This document shows positions 13,801 through 26,058 of a stretch of 64,000 bases of DNA, in pieces. This DNA is from Strongylocentrotus purpuratus. Taxonomy: Eukaryota > Echinodermata > Echinoidea > Camarodonta > Strongylocentrotidae. The notes beneath the pieces are model-generated. The model was not told the DNA's origin. It searched no databases and saw nothing but the letters and a program-made list of their open reading frames with translations. A program made the translations under genes and the position numbers. The stretch's first letter is position 1; every line of letters begins with the position of its first letter. The stretch spans positions 357,001-421,000 of the forward strand of contig NW_022145554.1 in NCBI RefSeq assembly GCF_000002235.5, given 5' to 3'.

Positions 13801-14155
13801 TTGGTTTGAAATGAAGGTAGACATGACAGCATTGGATTCACTTTAGTACATTCATGTATCACCTTTAAAGCCCCACTGCACTACTTGAAGCTAACTTGCT
13901 CCCTCTATATAGAAAACAATGCCTAAGCGGTGCCCGTGGGTCCCCCATGATCCTCTTTTTCTTATGTTAACTGAGAGCTGAGTTGATGAGATACCCACCT
14001 GTCAGTGGCCATGCTGGGTGGTCTAATCCCTCCTGGCCAAACTAGTACAGACAGGCTTTAAGTAAAGACGGACAAACAAATATATTACATCCCCATTTTG
14101 ATACCTAAAAATGAAAAATTGTTTGCTGAAAATCTCTGAAGAACCAGAGAGGTGG
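10841..14155. other. AT-rich intergenic sequence
   Basis: No convincing exon. A possible LINE 3' tail (TGTGGAAATAAATGAAAT, near 12541) follows a small GGGGATGATCCCC inverted repeat at 12450-12462, but no reading frame supports it. Confidence 0.35.
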
Positions 14156-14158
14156 CCT

Positions 14159-14468
14159 GGGGGTGTTTTACAAAGATCCTAAGTCGAACTTAACTCTAAG
14201 TTGGACTTAAAAATTATGGAGAGCCATTTGTAGCCTTAAAATAAAATATATTCAAAAGCGAAAAATCAAGTATTTTAGACTTTTTATAAAGTCCACAAGA
14301 ACATGAAATCCCCTTGATAATATAAAATATGAGTGATTTGAATCAACATTTTATGCCTTTCAAAAATAACTTTTGCAAATATTTTCATAGCTGCTAATGG
14401 CTTTCCATAAATGTTAAGTCCAACTTGATAGAGATAAGTTCAACTAAGGATCTTTGTGAAACACCCCC
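14159..14468. mobile_element. palindromic MITE, GGGGGTGTTTTACAAAGATC ends
   Basis: The left end GGGGGTGTTTTACAAAGATC is matched in inverted orientation at the right end by GATCTTTGTGAAACACCCCC. The similarity continues inward through the AAGTTGGACTTAA / TTAAGTCCAACTT segments. No transposase is present. The MITE at 19220 has similar ends. The superfamily is not assigned. Confidence 0.75.
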
Positions 14469-14597
14469 TTGGTCTAGTGAATACGTTGCTGGACTGCGAA
14501 TCACAGTGTTCACGGTTCAAGTCCCTCTTCTGCACCAACGCCCTTTGGCAAGTTATTACATTACGTTTGCCACTTTCAACCCGGGTGTAGTAAATGG
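14468..14597 (+). mobile_element. tRNA-derived SINE, left fragment
   Basis: A tRNA-like head has an A-box-like GGTCTAGTGAATACG and a B-box GGTTCAAGTCC. It is followed by GCCCTTTGGCAAG and a diverged copy of the TAAATGGGTAC segment seen in the intact SINEs. It is interrupted at 14597 by the element 14598-15025; the SINE resumes at 15026 and fades by about 15130. Confidence 0.7.
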
Positions 14598-14884
14598 CAG
14601 AGCTGCCAACCTTGTGCGACCAAAAAAAAAGGAATTTCAAGCCAAAAAAAGGAATTCATAAAAAGAAACTTACAACCACGCGCGACACACTTTCAATGCA
14701 GAAATGTTCATTCATCATGCTGTTTTTTCCATACAAGCAGGTAATTTTTTTGGTGGTTATTTTCGTATTATCAGCATTTCATTTCTTTTGAGAATATTTT
14801 TTTCTTCAAGTATGTTTCAAAATTAGTTTTCTATTGAATTTGTGATCAAATCACCATTTAAGGGCAGTTGTTTGACGTGCGGTA

Positions 14885-14921
<37 letters not shown>

Positions 14922-15025
14922 ATTAAAAAACATATTTTATGAAGAAAAAACGTAATGCCGGAATTTGGAGGAAAAAACAAAAAAACAGAGTAATTCCTGC
15001 AAAAATGGAATGGTTGGCAGCTCTG
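14598..15025. mobile_element. 428-bp TIR element inserted in a SINE
   Basis: Perfect 14-bp terminal inverted repeats, CAGAGCTGCCAACC and GGTTGGCAGCTCTG. The flanking AAATGG on both sides (14592-14597 and 15026-15031) is a 6-bp direct duplication that fits the uninterrupted SINE sequence. The core is A-rich with a long A run (14887-14919) and no coding capacity. A 6-bp duplication does not match the usual 8-bp of hAT, so the superfamily is left open. Confidence 0.8.
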
Positions 15026-15137
15026 AAATGGGTACTCGGTAGGAAAGGCATTCCTTGAATGCTTGTGCATCTTATCACTGTAGCCATGCTAAAGCCGCGG
15101 TAATAATATGATTGCAGGGCCATCAGGGAGAACAGTA

Positions 15138-15496
15138 TTAAAGATGAAGTTGAGTTCTGGTCATGCGATTGCATTGTGAAAGAAATGGTGTGGAATCGAC
15201 CAGAAAGGTTTATCATCTAGCATATAAGAATTTGTGTGTATTGCAAGGTTCTGGAATCATCAAAATGATAAATAATTTGGCCAAGTCTTTGTAAAGTTAC
15301 AAACACTGTACACGGAAAGATGTATATGGGACTACACAAACACGTTACATGAGATATTTAGAATATGAAGGCATTTGAAGAGCCATGCTTTTTAGGGAAC
15401 ATGTCTTATCTGATGTTCTTCCACACTTGCATAATAAGAATGATAATGCTCACAAATTATTTTTCACCTCTTCCCAGAACTCAACCTTCTCTTTAA
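15138..15496. mobile_element. TTAA-bounded palindromic MITE, copy 1
   Basis: Starts TTAAAGATGAAGTTGAGTTC and ends with its near inverted complement GAACTCAACCTTCTCTTTAA. The left arm carries ATGCGATTGCATTGTGAAAG and GGTTCTGGAATCATCAAAAT, shared with the copies below. TTAA at both ends fits Kolobok- or piggyBac-type targets (inference). Confidence 0.8.
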
Positions 15497-15890
15497 TACT
15501 GATGAGGCTACCATGGACAAGACATCATTCTTATTGAATTATATTTTCTAGTCCTGAAAAAAAAACTAGGTAAATACTATATTTAAGGGAAAAGAATTCA
15601 AAGCCTTTCCTTTTATGTCTAAATGTATAAAAAAAAAATTTAAAAAAATTATTTACCCAAAATGGGAGTTACAGTAGTACTTGAATTTAGTAGCAGTGTT
15701 TATTCAGGTTTAATAACTATCCTGCAAAACATTGAAGACGAGTACATAAATACACATTCCTATTAAAGGACCGCCCTAAATAACTAGAAATCCTCAATCA
15801 TATCATAACCATCAAATAAAAGGCCCTTGATAACTGGCTAGAGTCTACAGGAAATGCATGTTAAACCAAAATTAAAGTGTATCCATAGGA

Positions 15891-16283
15891 TTAAAAATAA
15901 AAGTGAGTTCTGGTAATGCGATTGCATTGTGAAAGAAAAGGTGTGGAATGGATCAGAAAAGTTGATCATGTAGCATGTAAGTATTGGTGTGCACTGCAAG
16001 GTTCTGGAGTCATCAAAATCCTAATAAATTTGGCCCAGTCTTGATAAAGTAACAAGCCCTGTACACAGAAAGATGTATATGGGACTACACAAAATTGTGT
16101 AGGGGCTAGTACTACCTTTTTTTCTTATCTTTCTATGCTCATTTCTCAGCCAGTATACATTTTCTTCCAAAATTGTTTGGCACATGACATTTATTTGTAA
16201 TCTTGAACATTCAGTGTAAGTATCGTTTGATTCTGTGAGAATCCATTTTTTTTTTTTTTACCAGAACTCAAGTTTATCTTTAA
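15891..16283. mobile_element. TTAA-bounded palindromic MITE, copy 2
   Basis: A TTAA, then a GAGTTCTGGTAATGCG arm and the same internal blocks as copy 1, through ATGTATATGGGACTACACAA. It ends in ACCAGAACTCAAGTTTATCT followed by TTAA at 16280-16283. That TTAA is also the first base set of copy 3. Confidence 0.82.
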
Positions 16284-16686
16284 AGGTAAAGACCAGTATT
16301 GGAAACACCCCAATTTCAAAAAATGAAATGAAAGCTCTCATTACCAATCATGTGAAAGAATATGTTTTGACTAATACATGATGATAAAAATTTTGCCGGG
16401 AAACCGCCTACTAATTGATATATGTGGTAAATTAGTTTATCTACATGGTCTGTGAGAGATAAACGCACGTGTTGTGCACGTGTGTGTATAGTCCCATATA
16501 CATCTTTCTGTGTACAGTGCTTGTAACTTTACGAAGACTGGGCCATATTTCTTATCATTTTGATGATTCCAGAACCTTGCAGTACACACCAATACTTATA
16601 TGCTAGATGATAAACCTTTTCTGATCGATTCCACAACGTTTCTTTCACAATGCAATCGCATGACCATAACTGGTCTTTACCTTTAA
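16280..16686. mobile_element. TTAA-bounded palindromic MITE, copy 3 (variant ends)
   Basis: The ends TTAAAGGTAAAGACCAGT and ACTGGTCTTTACCTTTAA are perfect inverted repeats. The right half matches copies 1 and 2 in reverse orientation (CAATGCAATCGCAT, CCAGAACCTTGCAGTACAC), but the left half is different. So this is a related subfamily or a recombinant. Confidence 0.8.
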
Positions 16687-16838
16687 GGACTTTCATCACT
16701 TCATATTTTTTGCTCTTGTTTTTTTGATTTTTTTAAAAAGTTGGACTGAACTATAGAGTTAATCATGGAAGTGACATTGTCCTAGTGTGTTGAGGCGAAA
16801 GAAATGACATGTTCTACTATATCATTGAATCCATGTAG

Positions 16839-17189
16839 AGGTGTCGTGGACGAGTGGTTATGTCACCGGACTGTGGATCACAAGGTCCGCGGTTCAAGTC
16901 CCACCGCGGCACTAATGTCCTTTGGCAAGACATTGATCTACATTTGCTACTCTCCACCCAGGTGTTAAATGGGTACCTGGTAGGATGCGAAGCTAATGTG
17001 CTTAGATTAGCAAGTGTGCGCTTGTAAAAATGATGCCTGGCTGGAATGCTCCCCAGGGAGTGGAGAATGTGCATACATTGTGTGCGGGTAAGCCTGAATC
17101 GGGGTAATAATACATATCTGTAAAGCGCTTCGATAGGGCCTTCAGTCCGGAAAAGCGCTATATAAGAACTAGCTATTATTATTATTATG
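16839..17189 (+). mobile_element. tRNA-derived SINE, full-length copy A
   Basis: The tRNA-like head has an A-box-like GTGGACGAGTGG and a B-box GGTTCAAGTCC. It is followed by CTTTGGCAAGACATTGATCT, CTCCACCCAGGTGTTAAATG, GCTGGAATGCTCCCCAGG, GTAAAGCGCTTCGATAGGGC and an ATT-repeat tail. Two further copies (28844-29173 on the minus strand, 56903-57256) share this order. Open frames across it are incidental. Confidence 0.88.
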
Positions 17190-17644
17190 TTTATCATTCA
17201 TAGCATTCAGGCAGTCGGGTGAGATTCCAATAAGATGGAACGTGTATTCTACATGGTTCCATGTATTTTGCAAGCAGCACCATAGCATATATGTAGTCTG
17301 CTGAGTGCCAGAAGGGTGTTAACTCTGTATCAAGGAATATTAGTTTACACCTTTTTGGCTTGATTAGGACATCAAAATATGAAGTAATATGGAGTATATC
17401 ATAGTATCTAGGCAGGTAAGTATAATTGCAATAAATGGAACAACTTCTATTCTGATCTATCATCTATTTGTCAGATAAATCACCAAGAAAAAAATTGGGC
17501 ATCGAAGAAGGTCCAACTTATAAACACTTTCTATCCATGTGAGCAGCACAAAAAATCCAGGGCTACCAAATTAAACAAAATTGCATCTGAATTTCTCCTC
17601 TCTTCCAAGAAACAACGTGAAGTCCTGGAAAGAATGGCCAGGTG

Positions 17645-20600
17645 TTATAAATATGGGTGGTGAAACACAACCTTTCCTTCCAAACATCCGCTGACGAGTA
17701 AGCATTGCGTCGGTGAGAAACGGGACGTGAGGACTGTCGCTCGATGACATGATAAAAGCTTGACTTGTTTGAGTCCTTGGGGGCCAGCCGGAGGGCTGGC
17801 GTACTGTATATCGCAGAGTTCACTGCATTGAGTATCAAAGGCAAGTAGTCTTACGCCGTGGCTGAAGGACGAGCAGATGATGCGCCCGTCGGGGCTGATG
17901 CTGAGTTCTTTGATGTAGCCTTTGCCGTCGTTGGGCTCGACGGCGTAATAGAGGAGTCTCTCCTTTGGTTTGAAAGGGGAGGATCGATGCTGGGCTGGGT
18001 CCTGCTTGGGTTCGTCTCTGGGGCTGGAACTCTCTTGTAAGTCATGCACGCAGGTCCACTGGAACAAAGCAAAAAGGCAGGTTAGTACTTAGTATACAAT
18101 CTGATGTCAATATTTGGTATCATGAAAGCACAGAAAAGCAGTGTTATTTCATACCGAATAGTCAAATTTATATTTCGGATGACCTCCATCAAAACCACTT
18201 CCCTACCCCCTCCTCTCGTCACTGACAAGAATGTCGACTAAATGACCCTGATTATTCTGCTGGTAGTAGGCAATTAGTTTTTGCTTGAAAATGATGTATT
18301 CATCCAACCTACAAATCTCTCTTAACGAAAAATATGCATTGAATTATTGTGAAAACAAGGAATCAGTTTCTATGAAAACCTGACCACAATCCAAATTCCA
18401 TTTTGCACCATCATGACCTAACTGTACCAAGGAGTAGGGTAGATTTGTGAGTGCAGGGTTTCCCAATTAAGAATTTTCTGTCTGAAAATATTGAATTTCT
18501 ATATCCCACTGGAGTGCCATCAATTCACAATTTGTCCAGCAAATTTGACAACCTTAGGATATTTCATTCTTGCTTGGAAAAATGTCAGCTTACTTTTCAC
18601 ATTATTTGGAACAACCCCCCCCCCCCCCCCCCCCAATTGAAAGTGGTCTTGAGATGTAGCTGTATGCAATACAGCCATTGCTCTGCTGAAAGCAATCTAC
18701 GAATATTTACAAGTTACTACTATACCACATCACATCTAATCACATGATCACTTCACAACTAGTGTCAGGTCACATATCAGAATATAATCAAATATGACTT
18801 TTCATGAATGTCATCTTGAAATCAAACTGTCCCTTTACACCTAAATTCAACACTGAAATCAAAGCTGTCTTTGGTCATGATGTTTATGAACATACATGTA
18901 CACAGCTCCACACATATTTTTCTTCTTTGTTGGAGGTGCAGACTCACATTTTAAGGGCCTCCATGCATGAGCCCTACAGTATGGTTAAATGTCAATATTT
19001 GGGAAGTCAATACAAGATTCTAGGCACCCATGTCTTGGAGAACTTATAAGGGACTTTTAGATTTGCACAACGACATCGTGGATTGCTACGATCGACGTCC
19101 TTTTAATGCACTGCCTTGAATGGACGTCACACGTATCAGTCCACGCAAATATATAAGTCCCTATAAATGTAAATTAAGCCCTGGTTCCTGCATATATAAT
19201 CTGCAGTAAAAATGGATCTGGGGAGTGTTTCACAAAGACTAAGATCGAATTTAAATGGGACTCAACTATGGCAGGCCCTTTATGCCACTGTTTGTTCTCA
19301 CCATTATGATCTTTAGATGATATTTTTTTTAAATAAATTATTAAAAAACATAAATTCTGTAGATTTGTGACCATTATTTGTACGTCCCTTGAGAGACCAA
19401 TGCCAGTAAATGGTGAGAGGCTGAGAGCAAGCAGTGGCATGAATGGCCTGCCTCAGTTAAGTCCAACTTAAAATCGATCTTAGTCTTTGTGATATATCCC
19501 CCTGATTCTCTTTTAAAAGAGCAAGCTTACCTCTTGGTCTTCCTCTGTGGTGGTATACCGGGACACCATACACCAGCCTTGAGGATGAACCACCAGAGAC
19601 GATATACACTCCGCAAATCCCTCTTCGGGGAAGTCCATCACAATCTCCGGCCGATTCCTTGACCGATGGAACAAGTGGTTATCCTCATGTTCCTTCAAGT
19701 CCTCTTTGGCTTCTTTAAACAAAAGTTCAAAATACTCTGTGGGGTCAAACTCGTCAAAGTCCGTCGCTAAGGAGGTGAGGTCAAGGTCGTGGATGACCAG
19801 GTAGTAGCCTTCGGATGTTGACATGATGAGCTTGGAGGAGTCCGGAGTGAGGCGTGTCCGCATCAGACTCTCAAGGTGAAAGAGTTTGGTGCATTGCATC
19901 TCTTCCTGATATCTGTATGTATGTGTGTGTGTGTGTGTGTAGAAAGATGTTCACAAGAAGAAGGGCAGAGTAAGTTAATAGACCAGTTCAAGGTTAGCAC
20001 ATATCACAAATGACCTTGAATATCTACAGACCTTCAAAACATAAAGAGGTCCCACTTTGTACATTTTGATATAATCATTTCTACAATGATGGAGATACTG
20101 TACATAAATAGCCCTTGTTTCCCCTTTTCAAAGAATACTTCCACCTGTGTACATGAATCATGGAGTGCACTGCTTACGCATAAATGAATGATTACATAAC
20201 TTTCATGAGCACGCATCCAGTATTTTGTCTCTGTGTATTTCTCAATTTGGTCTGCAATTACCTTTATCTGCTCATGCTCAGACTGCAACTGTGAAATGGC
20301 TCTTTTGAAGTGTATTGCACATACATCAAACAAATATTTGAACAGCTTACATTTTGGGACAATTAGCCTGACCTGAATGTAAATAACCTCAGATCAGTTT
20401 TTAATTTCAAGAAATCATCTAAAATGTATACATCAGAATCTTGAATTTAGAAGTGTGAACATTTAGTTTTCATTATTACATCAAAATAAAAATTGTATAA
20501 GATTCCTTGCTTTAATCTAGTTTGACCAATTCAGGTACTGTTTGAATTTGAAAACACACAAAAACAGTTTAAAGGTACACTAGAGAAGTGACAATGTTGT

Positions 20601-22758
20601 AATGGTATAGCCAAAAATTATGCTTTTGATCACAAACTCACAAAGGCTCATGTTCGGTTATACTGAAAATGTGTGAGGACCAAATCTTACAAATTTCCTA
20701 TCTCATCCAGTAATCTTTGGGAAATTCCATATTTTTCTTACTTGAGAAAGTTGGAACATTATACTGTACATCAAATATATGTACATGAATATTTATTCAT
20801 CTATGTATTTTTGTTTAATCTAACCATGAGATTTTTATCTTAATCTTTGAAACTTCAATGGTGAAGATAGATTTGAGCACGGTTTAAAGATAAACTTGAG
20901 TTCTGGTAAAAAACGAAAATGAATTCTCACAGAATCTAACAAAACTTACACTGAATGTTCAAGATTACAAATAAATGTCATGTGCCAAACAATTTTGGAA
21001 GAAAATGTATACTGGCTGAGTAATGAGCATAGAAAGATAAGGAAATCCGGGTAGTACTAGCCCCGACACCATGTGTGTTGTCCCATATACATATTTCTGT
21101 GTAAGTGATTGTTACTTTACCAAGACTTTACCAAATTTATGATGATTTTGATGACTCCAGAACCTTGCATTACACACCATTACTTACATGCTATATGATC
21201 AACTTTTCTGATCCATTCCACACCTTTTCTTTCACAATGCAATCGCATTACCAGAACTCAAGCTTATCTTTAAATTCACCACATATTCTTTAGTTTGAGA
21301 TAGAGCAATAGTAGACCCTTTTCAAGACCAACTCACCCTGTCGGGAGATGTTTAAAATTATTATAACAATATCTGTGAGTGGATTAAACCATGGACTAAA
21401 GTTAGTCCGCTTTCGAGAATACCACCCTTAGTCTTATTCATACAGGGTAACCTATCAGTGATATGCACTTTTCATTTCAAATGCCTAAGAATGTATCACT
21501 AGAGTGTTCGGACTTACTTGTTGATATCCCAGGCCAGTACATTGCCATCGAAGGCCGATGTGATGAGGAGACCTGAGTTCTGACAATACTCGATGCTCTT
21601 AACCCAGTTACTGTGACCTTTCAATGTGCAGATCTTACGCTTCAGGTTACGTATATCCCACAATGCAATGGTCTTGTCATCTGACCCGGATGCAAAGGTA
21701 CGGCTGTCTAGAAACCTTTGAAGGGATATGTAAAGAGGAAAGAAAAGAAGGGTCATAGATGTTCTGTGTAATGAATTGCAGGAAACTGGTAAATTCAATT
21801 GACCAACTGATGAAAATGCAATAGAATATACAATGTCCTTAGACTCCTTAGTTAATACATGTAGGTTCATGCTTGAACTTGCAATGTGGTTAACTTAACA
21901 TGCTCAAAATCTATCAAAATTTCCATCAGCATAATGGTTAATGTCGTGGTATAAATGTTATTACAAACTATAATTCAATGACTTTATACATACCAGGCCA
22001 ATAACACCTGTACTTTTAGTCCAAAGTACTGAACATCATCTCAATTTTAATTTAGAATAGTTTTTACTGTTGCAATGCTTACCAAACAGTGAACACATAT
22101 TTTGAGCAAGGAAATTCAGGTGTATAATTTGTATATTTTCAAAAATGCTATCAAAGATTAGTTTTTACAAGTACATGTATGAACTTGTAAAATCTAATGG
22201 GAAAATGGGTGAGATTTAGACTCCATGTACATGTACTATACATGAATATCATAAAATCAAATTGTAGAGATTTGCAAGCAAGCTTCAAGTTCAAAGTACA
22301 TATAGCTTCTGCAAAGCACTCACCTGATACAGTTGACACAATCTGTGTGTGCATTAGGAATCTTGGTGATAAGTTTGGCAGATATAGGGTCAAATAACTG
22401 CATTGCCTCTCCCTCATATGCTGTCACCAACGTGTCACTGTTTTAGGGAAGGAATGAATAAACATTGCCGCATTAATATTACCGACTTTATAACTGTTAC
22501 TCTAGGAGTAGGAGTGAAAAAAAGCTTACTTTTTCAATCAACTCATTATAACCTACAGTATCATTACAGGTGTTTTATTGTAGGTTTGTACAGTTTCAAT
22601 TATATTTTTGAGCAAGTTTAACTACAAAATCTTGTAAGAAGTTATGCTGATTATAGTGTACATGCTCATGAAAGGACTGCTTTGTAAGGCCAACATTGCA
22701 TTTTCAATCTCCTCCATCTCCTCTTCCTCCTCTTCCTCCTCCATCTCCTTGCCCCCCT

Positions 22759-22803
<45 letters not shown>

Positions 22804-24114
22804 TCCTCCTCCTCCCCCTCCTCCTCCTCCTCCTCCTCACTCCTGCACTTCTTTTATATATAATTTTCCTCCTCCATTTTCTCCTCCTCTTCCTCCTCCC
22901 CCTCCTCCTCCTTCCCCATCTCCTCCTCCTCTGTTTCCTCCTCCTCCTCCTCCTCCTTCTACTCCGCCATCTCCTCCTCACTCCTGCACTTCTTTTATTT
23001 GTAATTTTTCTTCATTACCTTCATACTCTTCCATTAGAGTCAGAGGTAAAATTTAGTGAAATGAATTGTCATTCTGGATTCGTCTCGTAAGCTTTGCCTT
23101 AGTCTAGGGTACCATTTTACAACATGCAGATGCACAAAATGGGTTTACATCATATTAGATGATGTACCATACATGTTTCTAGTTTTTCTAGTGTTTCAGT
23201 GAGTGCTGTAAGTGTAACAACTATGGAAGAATGTGCATTCCTTGCCTTAATAGTTAATATTGTGCATAATTCATGATTTTTCTGTTGCTATTCATGCACA
23301 GTTGCACACTCAGCTCAGCTCAGTAAGCACATGGTAAGCGTCCATTTGAAGATCAATGTTCCTGCAAACCAGCAATGTGGGGAAAACATGGAGCTTGAGA
23401 ATCTCAACATTTTTACCTATTAAAGCATGAAGCATTCAAACTTTTTCAAAGATAATAAAGTTGTGCTAAAACAAAGACAAACAGTCTCAAACATGACAAA
23501 GCAACAAATCTCCAATTAAATAATGGCAAAGAATGAAGAGAGTAAGATTTAGACAATGTTACACTTAATTCAAACAAATCATAAGTAGGCATAAGACGAT
23601 GTCAGATATGTCAGAAGTGCATGGATGTATGAGTTTAATAGTAATAATAGATGGTGAAAAATCATCAAAACAAATTAATTAGGCCCTAGGTAGAGTCATT
23701 GAAATTGAAAACTCACAAGACAAAAGTCAAAACAAAACAAATGACAACAACAAAAACACTGTTTTCCTACCCAATTGGAGAAAATTCTAAATTGAATACG
23801 GCACCACATCCATCTGATGATTCTGATGAAATATTGACCGGAGTGAGATGGTAGTAAAGTCTACTTTGGATCTGATCTTGTATTCTTCTATTCGCATTCC
23901 CACACAGTTTTACGCATCCCAACTCGGACCCTGTCGCCGAGGTAGACGGTCGGGTTACTCGCCCCTTCTGGTCACCTTGAGATCCCGTTGATTTCAGCAG
24001 TGGCAATGCAAGTTGACGTCGGCGAACCCACATCATCGTAGACAAGTGTTCATTTGCATCGTTGCCTTCATGCCGAACGACGAAGCACTTCGGAATCCCT
24101 TGCCGTTCAGCCAT
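17645..24114 (-). CDS. DCAF10: DCAF10 (WDR32) orthologue, five coding exons
   Basis: Coding exons in transcript order: 24114-23771, 22437-22324, 21715-21518, 19912-19531, 18058-17645. All junctions are GT-AG with consistent phases (2,2,2,0). The total of 1452 nt gives 483 residues and TAA; human DCAF10 is about 559, and the Ser-rich linker is shorter here. Hallmarks shared with vertebrate DCAF10 are GAVFNLEFSP at the end of exon 1, FDPISAKLI and AHTDCVN in exon 2, and TFASGSDDKTIALWDIR plus SAFDGNVLAWD in exon 3. Exon 4 has LMRTRLTPDSSKL and YYLVIHDLDL; exon 5 has GRGYIKEL-like GKGYIKELSISPDGRI and the C-terminal SGCLEGKVVFHHPYL. The WDIR tetrad is the WDxR motif by which DCAFs bind DDB1. So the protein is expected to be a WD40 substrate receptor of CUL4-DDB1 E3 ubiquitin ligases. 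The start is the first ATG of the exon 1 frame; an upstream non-coding exon cannot be excluded. Confidence 0.94.
19220..19502. mobile_element. palindromic MITE in DCAF10 intron 4
   Basis: Left end GGGGAGTGTTTCACAAAGAC and right end GTCTTTGTGATATATCCCCC are inverted repeats, continuing through TAAGATCGAA / TCGATCTTA. The family resembles the element at 14159-14468. It lies immediately downstream of the exon 4 splice donor, which stays intact. Confidence 0.72.
20884..21273. mobile_element. TTAA-bounded palindromic MITE, copy 4, in DCAF10 intron 3
   Basis: Left end TTAAAGATAAACTTGAGTTC and right end GAACTCAAGCTTATCTTTAA are near-perfect inverted repeats with TTAA at both boundaries. The internal blocks match copy 2 in reverse order, including ACAATTTTGGAAGAAAATGT and CAATGCAATCGCATTACCAG. 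Confidence 0.85.
22700..22985. repeat. CCT/CT-rich microsatellite in DCAF10 intron 1
   Basis: A pyrimidine-only tract of CTCCTC, CT and TCCTCC units. A segment CACTCCTGCACTTCTTTTAT occurs twice (from 22839 and 22979), so part of it is duplicated. Arg-rich and Leu-rich frames here are not genes. Confidence 0.88.
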
Positions 24115-24640
24115 GTAAGAAAATGTTCCAATTCAAAATGAAACAGAGCACATTTTATGTGGTAAATTGGCGAGCAATCCACGTTACAATTCCAGTTTGC
24201 AGTTACCGACCAAACGCCATTATTCAATGAGACTGAAGAAACTAACTCAGTTTGGCGAATCGCCGCACCGAGGAAATCATTAGCATGGCCAATTTGGAGA
24301 ATTTACTGAAACTGGACTTAAAATTATTCATCGTTTTGGAGTGGTGGATCAAATTAGGAAGAAAACAAACATGTAAAGGTTTATTAAAATTTCTCCAGGT
24401 GGGGAGGTGGTAGCACGATTATTAGGGGGAGGAACATTTTGAAGTATGCGGGCCCCACCCTTTGCCCCCTCCCCCGTATCCGCTATTTTAACAATAATTA
24501 TGAGGGCAAACTGCATATAATTCGTTGATTATTAATTATTTATACAAATTGTATGATATGTATATTATATATATTAAGTTAATGGAAGAAGGAAAGTAGT
24601 TTGTTTAAATACTTATGACCAATAAAACTAACTCTCATCA
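24115..24640. other. region upstream of DCAF10
   Basis: Should contain the DCAF10 5' UTR and promoter because exon 1 reads away from it. No TATA box or specific factor site could be supported. Confidence 0.3.
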
Positions 24641-24689
24641 TGTCCATAAAAATATCAACTCTCAGAGGCGGCAGGGGGGCACAGTGCCC

Positions 24690-24915
24690 CCCCCCCCCCC
24701 CACTTTTTCAAGTACCCAAAAAGTGCCCCTTTTCATAAAGGAAAAGTGCCCCTTTAACTTTGTAAGAAGCGCCCCTTTTTACATAAAAGTGCCCCTGTTA
24801 CTTTGATAAGTGCCCCTATTATTTTTTCAAAGTGCCCCCTTCCCTTTCCACGTCTGATATGTGCCCCTTTTATTTTGACACGTACCTCTTTTCCCTGACA
24901 AGTTCCCAGTTTCCT
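24690..24915. repeat. degenerate minisatellite, about 28-bp unit
   Basis: About eight to nine diverged units built on AAGTGCCCCTTTT followed by an ATTTTG-like spacer. It is preceded by a poly-C tract at 24684-24701 and by GGCGGCAGGGGGGCACAGTG. It may be the inside of a degraded poly-G-flanked TIR element. Confidence 0.6.
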
Positions 24916-24919
24916 TTGC

Positions 24920-26058
24920 AATAACATGTATTTCTACGCAATAGACCTATGTAATCGTTGTCGTTCATGACGTGATGTAGATTGGCAACTGTGACATCGG
25001 CGGATTATGCAGCTAGTTTGCGCCCAAGATTCGTAACACGGCGCGCTCGTGCATCAGCTGTGTGCGTTTGATAATTATGTAGGCTGCTATGCATGCCTAT
25101 GCTACATACTGCATTACTATTGCATGTGTACTGGCCTAAAGAGACTAACTTTTTCTGCACCTTGGTCGCCATTGTTTACATTCTTATCACAAGACCTCAA
25201 ATTTGTACCTGATCCATGTGTCTGTGATGTTAACTTGGTAAGCAACTGGATATCTCCTTTAAATTTAAGTTAAGCCTCAGTTACTTTAATTTCTAAACAA
25301 GAATTTACTTTTCAATCTTATTTTTTGAGATCTAAATCTAGGCCTATGAGTATGACTGAGTATGATAAAGGATCATTTCCTCAGTTGGGTGAAAGTTTTT
25401 GCAAGAGGGAAAAACACTGGCCAAAGTTTTGCGATTGTCTTTCCCTCGCCCCTGGTCATACGGTGCAGATTTTAATTATAGTTCCATACAACAAATTTAT
25501 CATGAATTACAAGTAATTTAATACAACAGTGAATTACAAGTAATTTACAACAGTGAATTACTGCACTGCATGACTGACTGTAGACGGAAATAACCGTCTG
25601 ATATGGCCATATGGGTCATTTCTTTAATAAAACTTACATTTGTTGACATTCAAGCCAGACGCAATCTCAGTGGAACAACCGTCGATATCAGAGACTGCAA
25701 GCTTTCGGTCTATAGACTGACTGATGTGTTTCAGCAAAGTAAACTGCCAATGGCAGTGGTTATTATTTAAGGCTTGTTTTTACATTAAACTTTAAAGATC
25801 AAGAAAATGAAGTTAATGTTGTCCAAACTTTCAAACTATGACATCGTGATTATGTATAAATTGAAAAATTCATTTCAGTTTGCTGATTATCATAGGTCGA
25901 GAGTCTTCATCTAGTTTTTTTCTTTCTAGAAAGACTAGAATTTAGTAAAGACATGAAATATGAGCTGATGTCTGTATGACTGTCTGTATGACTGTTTATT
26001 TCTCTCCATACAGTTTAAACTGACATTTGGCATATGCTGTAATCAAAAGAGTCAAGAG
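24920..26058. other. intergenic region between DCAF10 and the secreted-protein gene
   Basis: The two flanking genes are divergent, so promoter sequence is expected here, and a short GC-richer stretch with CpGs lies at about 24955-25060. A non-coding first exon of the plus-strand gene could lie here but I cannot define it. Confidence 0.3.

Noticed and set aside
16839-16915. tRNA gene in the SINE head (also at 29.1 and 56.9 kb)
   Set aside because: A- and B-box-like sequences are present, but each is followed by the same SINE body and the cloverleaf is imperfect; these are SINE heads, not tRNA genes.
22622-23090. Arg-rich (119 codons) and Leu/Ser-rich (148 codons) frames in DCAF10 intron 1
   Set aside because: Both are translations of a CCT/CT microsatellite.
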